A stretch of DNA of 64,000 nucleotides. It comes from Cytophagaceae bacterium (GTDB lineage: Bacteria; Bacteroidota; Bacteroidia; Cytophagales; Spirosomataceae). The notes beneath the pieces were generated by a model. The model ran no database searches. It was not told the origin of the DNA and saw only the letters and a program-made list of their open reading frames with translations. This document shows positions 61,365 to 64,000 of this stretch, piece after piece (position 1 is the stretch's first letter; every line of letters starts with the position of its first letter). The position numbers and the translations under genes were made by a program. The stretch lies in the NCBI GenBank assembly GCA_016722655.1, contig JADKIR010000004.1:1860001-1924000 (forward strand), in the 5' to 3' direction.

Positions 61365-62909
61365 ATGAAAAGAAGAGATTTTGTGAAATTGTCTACACTG
61401 AGTGCAGGTTTTGCACTGGGAAAGGTACCCGTGTGGGCACAAAATCTTCCATCTATGCCTGAACTGGAAGACCGGGTTCTGGTGATTATTCAGATGTTTG
61501 GCGGAAATGACGGCCTCAATACAATTATCCCTGCTGACAATGATTTGTATTATTCCAAATTTCGAAAAAGTCTCAATATTTCTAAAAATAAGACCGTTAG
61601 GCTTGGGAATTCAAATACGTATTTACATCCTTCTCTTAACTCAGGGCCCGGAAATGGGCTCAGCGGACTTTTTAAAGAAGGGAAAGTGGCCATTTTACAA
61701 GGAGTGGGCTACCCCAATCCCAATCTTTCTCACTTCAGGTCAACAGATATTTGGTTGAGTGGAAATGTACCGGTGGCAGATTCAGAAAGATTGGAATCAG
61801 GCTGGATTGGGAGCTATCTTTCTTCAAAAGGAGCACCCGGCACCAGCGATCATCCCGACTGCCTGAATATCGGTAGCAATTCTTCGCTAATTTTCAGACA
61901 TAATGCAGAGAATTTTGGATTGGCGGTAAGTGATCCCGTGCAATTTTACGAAAGCGGAAAAGACCTTTTAACCGGTGACAGTTTTGTGGATGGCACCTCA
62001 AAATATGCTTCGGAATTTAACTATCTGCTCGATTTAAGTATCAAGTCTAATAAATATTCTAAAGTCGTAAAAGATGCTTTTGATAAGGGTAAAAATACAA
62101 AAGATTATTCAACCGATGGCCTGGTAAGTGAACTTAAATTGGTGGCCCGTTTGATTTCAGGCGGCTTAAAAACCAAAGTTTACTTGCTCAATATCAATGG
62201 ATTTGACACTCATGCGGCTCAAGGTACTACTGACGGCAAACATGCTGCTTTGCTGAAGTCAGTCAATGACTCCATCGCATGGTTTATGGCCGATCTGAAG
62301 GCTCAGAATTTGTCAAAGAACGTAATTGGAATGACCATTTCGGAGTTTGGTCGCCGACCCAATGAAAATGAATCCGGAGGGACCGACCACGGTGCGGCTG
62401 GGGCTATGTTTGTTTTTGGGGATGAAGTGAAAGGCGGGCTCTATGGTAATAATTTTGATTTCAGCAAGTTGGATTCCAATGGTGATTTTATACATCAGTT
62501 TGATTACCGGGCGGTTTATGATGAGATTTTATACAAATGGATGGGAGGGAGTGACACCGCAATAAAAACAGTACTTCAGAAACGTTATACGCACATTCAG
62601 GGAGGAATCTTAAATGATTACCTGACTACCGGCTCTCCTTTGGCCACGGAGGTACCATCTAAAAATACTGTATTTCCCAATCCAACCACTGATGGATTTA
62701 TTACGCTCAATTTGAACCTTGCTCAGCCAGACACAATCTCATTATTTCAAACCACACTTTCCGGCCAAAGGCTTTCGGTTTTTCAAAATATTCCTTTACT
62801 GGCGGGATCTCATTCTTTTCCGGTTCAATTAAAACTTGGAAGCGGGAATTACATTCTGGAGGTTTTGGGTAGAAAAACCAGAGAGGCTTTTAGGATAATT
62901 TGGATATAA
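61365..62909 (+). CDS. DUF1501 protein with Tat signal and T9SS sorting domain, second copy
   Basis: A 514-residue protein from ATG 61365; an in-frame TTG at 61356 inside the previous gene is less likely. The signal is MKRRDFVKLSTLSAGFALGKVPVWA (twin Arg). DUF1501 features: VIIQMFGGNDGLNTIIPAD, ILQGVGYPNPNLSHFRSTDIW, INGFDTHAAQGTTDGKHA, ISEFGRRPNENESGGTDHGAAG. The C-terminal T9SS domain starts around residue 430 (VFPNPTTDGFITLNLN, ISLFQTTLSGQRLSVF, GSGNYILEVLG). Same layout as the protein at 23144-24685. Confidence 0.9.
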   Translation: MKRRDFVKLSTLSAGFALGKVPVWAQNLPSMPELEDRVLVIIQMFGGNDGLNTIIPADNDLYYSKFRKSLNISKNKTVRLGNSNTYLHPSLNSGPGNGLSGLFKEGKVAILQGVGYPNPNLSHFRSTDIWLSGNVPVADSERLESGWIGSYLSSKGAPGTSDHPDCLNIGSNSSLIFRHNAENFGLAVSDPVQFYESGKDLLTGDSFVDGTSKYASEFNYLLDLSIKSNKYSKVVKDAFDKGKNTKDYSTDGLVSELKLVARLISGGLKTKVYLLNINGFDTHAAQGTTDGKHAALLKSVNDSIAWFMADLKAQNLSKNVIGMTISEFGRRPNENESGGTDHGAAGAMFVFGDEVKGGLYGNNFDFSKLDSNGDFIHQFDYRAVYDEILYKWMGGSDTAIKTVLQKRYTHIQGGILNDYLTTGSPLATEVPSKNTVFPNPTTDGFITLNLNLAQPDTISLFQTTLSGQRLSVFQNIPLLAGSHSFPVQLKLGSGNYILEVLGRKTREAFRIIWI

Positions 62910-62962
62910 AAATCTTTCATTTTTACAGATTTATCTTTAAAAAAATGTATTCCATCTAATAA

Positions 62963-62995
62963 TTGTATCAATTAGATATTTTGATGTTATTTTTG
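62963..62995 (+). promoter_or_regulatory. Predicted full promoter of the sugar dehydrogenase gene
   Basis: TTG at 62963-62965 and TATTTTTG at 62988-62995 are separated by 22 bp, matching the Bacteroidota -33/-7 arrangement. The -7 element ends 23 bp before the ATG at 63019. Confidence 0.65.
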
Positions 62996-63018
62996 AAAAA
63001 ATATCAACCCTAATTGAA

Positions 63019-64000
63019 ATGTTTAAAATTACTATCTCAGTATTATTGAGTATTATGGCTTGGTTTGGAATGCAGGCCGACAAACCCACCCCACCTGATT
63101 GGAAAAGATTTACAAAAGTTGTACTTGCCGAAGGCCTCGACGAACCCATGGAAATGGCATTTTTGCCCGGAAATAAAGTCCTGATTGTGGAAAGAAAAGG
63201 TGGCGTAAAAATCATCAATGAAAAGACAAAAGAAGTATTGGATGCAGGATTTATTGAAGTAAATACTAAATATACCAATAAAAAAGGCCAGATTCGCGAA
63301 GCAGAAGAGGGCTTGATGGGAGTAACCCTGGATCCAAAATTTGCGACTAATCATTGGGTGTATTTATATTATGCTCATCCTAAAGAGGCAAAACACGTAC
63401 TTACCAGATTTGTTTTGAAAGACGATGCCCTCGTGATGGAGTCTGAAAAATTGATTCTGGAAGTAAAAACCCAAAGAGAAGAATGCTGCCATACTGGTGG
63501 AGGTTTGGCCTGGGACAAGGCAGGAAATTTGTTTCTTACTGTAGGAAACAATACCGTAAACCCTCCTCAGGGCTCTTCTAACCTTGTGGAAACTCCGGGT
63601 CATGAAAACGAAGACGACCAAAGAGGTCCGGGAAATACGAATGACTTAAGAGGTAAAATCCTAAGAATACATCCAGAAGCCAACGGAACTTATACCATTC
63701 CTAAGGGAAATCTTTTCCCGGCAGGAACAGAAAAGACCCGGCCTGAAATCTATACCATGGGCCACAGAAACCCCTGGAGGATTAATATCGACAGTAAAAC
63801 CGGATATATTTACTGGGGAGAAGTTGGGCCTGATGCCGGAAAAGATTCGACCTGGGGTCCCAAAGGCTATGATGAGTTTAATCAGGCAAAAGGACCGGGA
63901 TTTTTTGGCTGGCCTTATTTTATCGGAAACAATAAGCCTTACAGAAAGTATAACTCTGAAACCAAAACTTACGGAGAGCCATTTGATCCCAATAACCCGG
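63019..64000 (+). CDS. PQQ-dependent sugar dehydrogenase-like beta-propeller protein, partial
   Basis: 327 codons are present before the window ends, with no stop. A short signal peptide (MFKITISVLLSIMAWFGMQA) leads into a glucose/sorbosone dehydrogenase-type propeller: FTKVVLAEGLDEPMEMAFLPGNKVLIVERKGGVKI, EEGLMGVTLDPKFATNHWVYLYYA, CCHTGGGLAWDKAGNLFLTVGNN, DLRGKILRIHPEANGTYTIPKGNLFP, and GHRNPWRINIDSKTGYIYWGEVGPD. The His, Arg and Asn residues here are those that bind PQQ and the hydride-accepting site in soluble glucose dehydrogenase. In Cytophagales and Planctomycetes such genes often carry extra cytochrome c or ThuA domains at the C-terminus; this cannot be seen. Own promoter after the DUF1501 gene. 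Confidence 0.87.
   Translation, partial: MFKITISVLLSIMAWFGMQADKPTPPDWKRFTKVVLAEGLDEPMEMAFLPGNKVLIVERKGGVKIINEKTKEVLDAGFIEVNTKYTNKKGQIREAEEGLMGVTLDPKFATNHWVYLYYAHPKEAKHVLTRFVLKDDALVMESEKLILEVKTQREECCHTGGGLAWDKAGNLFLTVGNNTVNPPQGSSNLVETPGHENEDDQRGPGNTNDLRGKILRIHPEANGTYTIPKGNLFPAGTEKTRPEIYTMGHRNPWRINIDSKTGYIYWGEVGPDAGKDSTWGPKGYDEFNQAKGPGFFGWPYFIGNNKPYRKYNSETKTYGEPFDPNNP

Noticed and set aside
1..64000. Prophage, integrative element or RNA genes
   Set aside because: No integrase, capsid, transposase, tRNA or rRNA sequence was seen on either strand, although a small structured RNA could be missed by eye.

Overview
The window looks like chromosomal DNA of an AT-rich Bacteroidota, probably of the order Cytophagales. 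The grounds are: TAnnTTTG-type -7 promoter elements upstream of many genes, very weak Shine-Dalgarno sites, many small Cys-anchored lipoproteins, two proteins with Por/T9SS C-terminal sorting domains, and families typical of that group (DUF5916, LVIVD-repeat, DUF4097, DUF4136, DUF4159, DUF4175, DUF6132). I saw no rRNA, tRNA, integrase, transposase, phage module or CRISPR array.

1-11 kb holds the end of threonine dehydratase, an RDD membrane protein, a SNF2 helicase, fabI, two small membrane proteins, then a run of envelope genes (META-like lipoprotein, serpin, LVIVD lipoprotein, outer-membrane protein, lipoprotein) and an LPS-type glycosyltransferase. 11-21.5 kb has rnr, a DUF5916-yciI-ribD operon, a HigBA toxin-antitoxin pair, a 2-hydroxyacid dehydrogenase and a GH95 fucosidase. 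21.5-27.6 kb has a DUF1800/DUF1501 pair (the DUF1501 partner carries a Tat signal and a T9SS domain), a solenoid protein of exact 18-residue repeats, and a nuclease-fold protein.

27.8-33.9 kb (minus strand) is a compact AT-rich cassette: GT-C-like membrane protein, NDP-hexose 2,3-dehydratase, Gfo/Idh/MocA ketoreductase, GtrB-like glycosyltransferase and an SDR. Together they could make a 2,6-dideoxysugar, load it on a lipid carrier and transfer it outside the inner membrane. 34-42 kb has a DUF4136 lipoprotein, aroB and a planctomycete-type module (heme/LRR/chitobiase-like membrane protein, Tat-type DUF1501 protein, PSCyt1-DUF1549-DUF1553 protein). A DUF4143 ATPase preceded by two 36-bp direct repeats follows.

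44-55 kb has a TldD/TldE pair in which only TldD carries a Tat signal, a dense patch of intergenic repeats, and a six-gene DUF4159-MoxR-DUF58-BatA-DUF4175-unknown operon. 55-64 kb has a DUF2891 protein, trpD, recJ, lptB, a second DUF1800/DUF1501(T9SS) pair and the start of a PQQ-type sugar dehydrogenase.

Two themes stand out. First, four twin-arginine signal proteins lie in 64 kb, three of them beside partner genes that encode no visible signal peptide, which suggests co-export of folded pairs. Second, the dideoxysugar cassette looks like a self-contained glycosylation system. All functional calls come from reading motifs and family resemblance; no database search was run.
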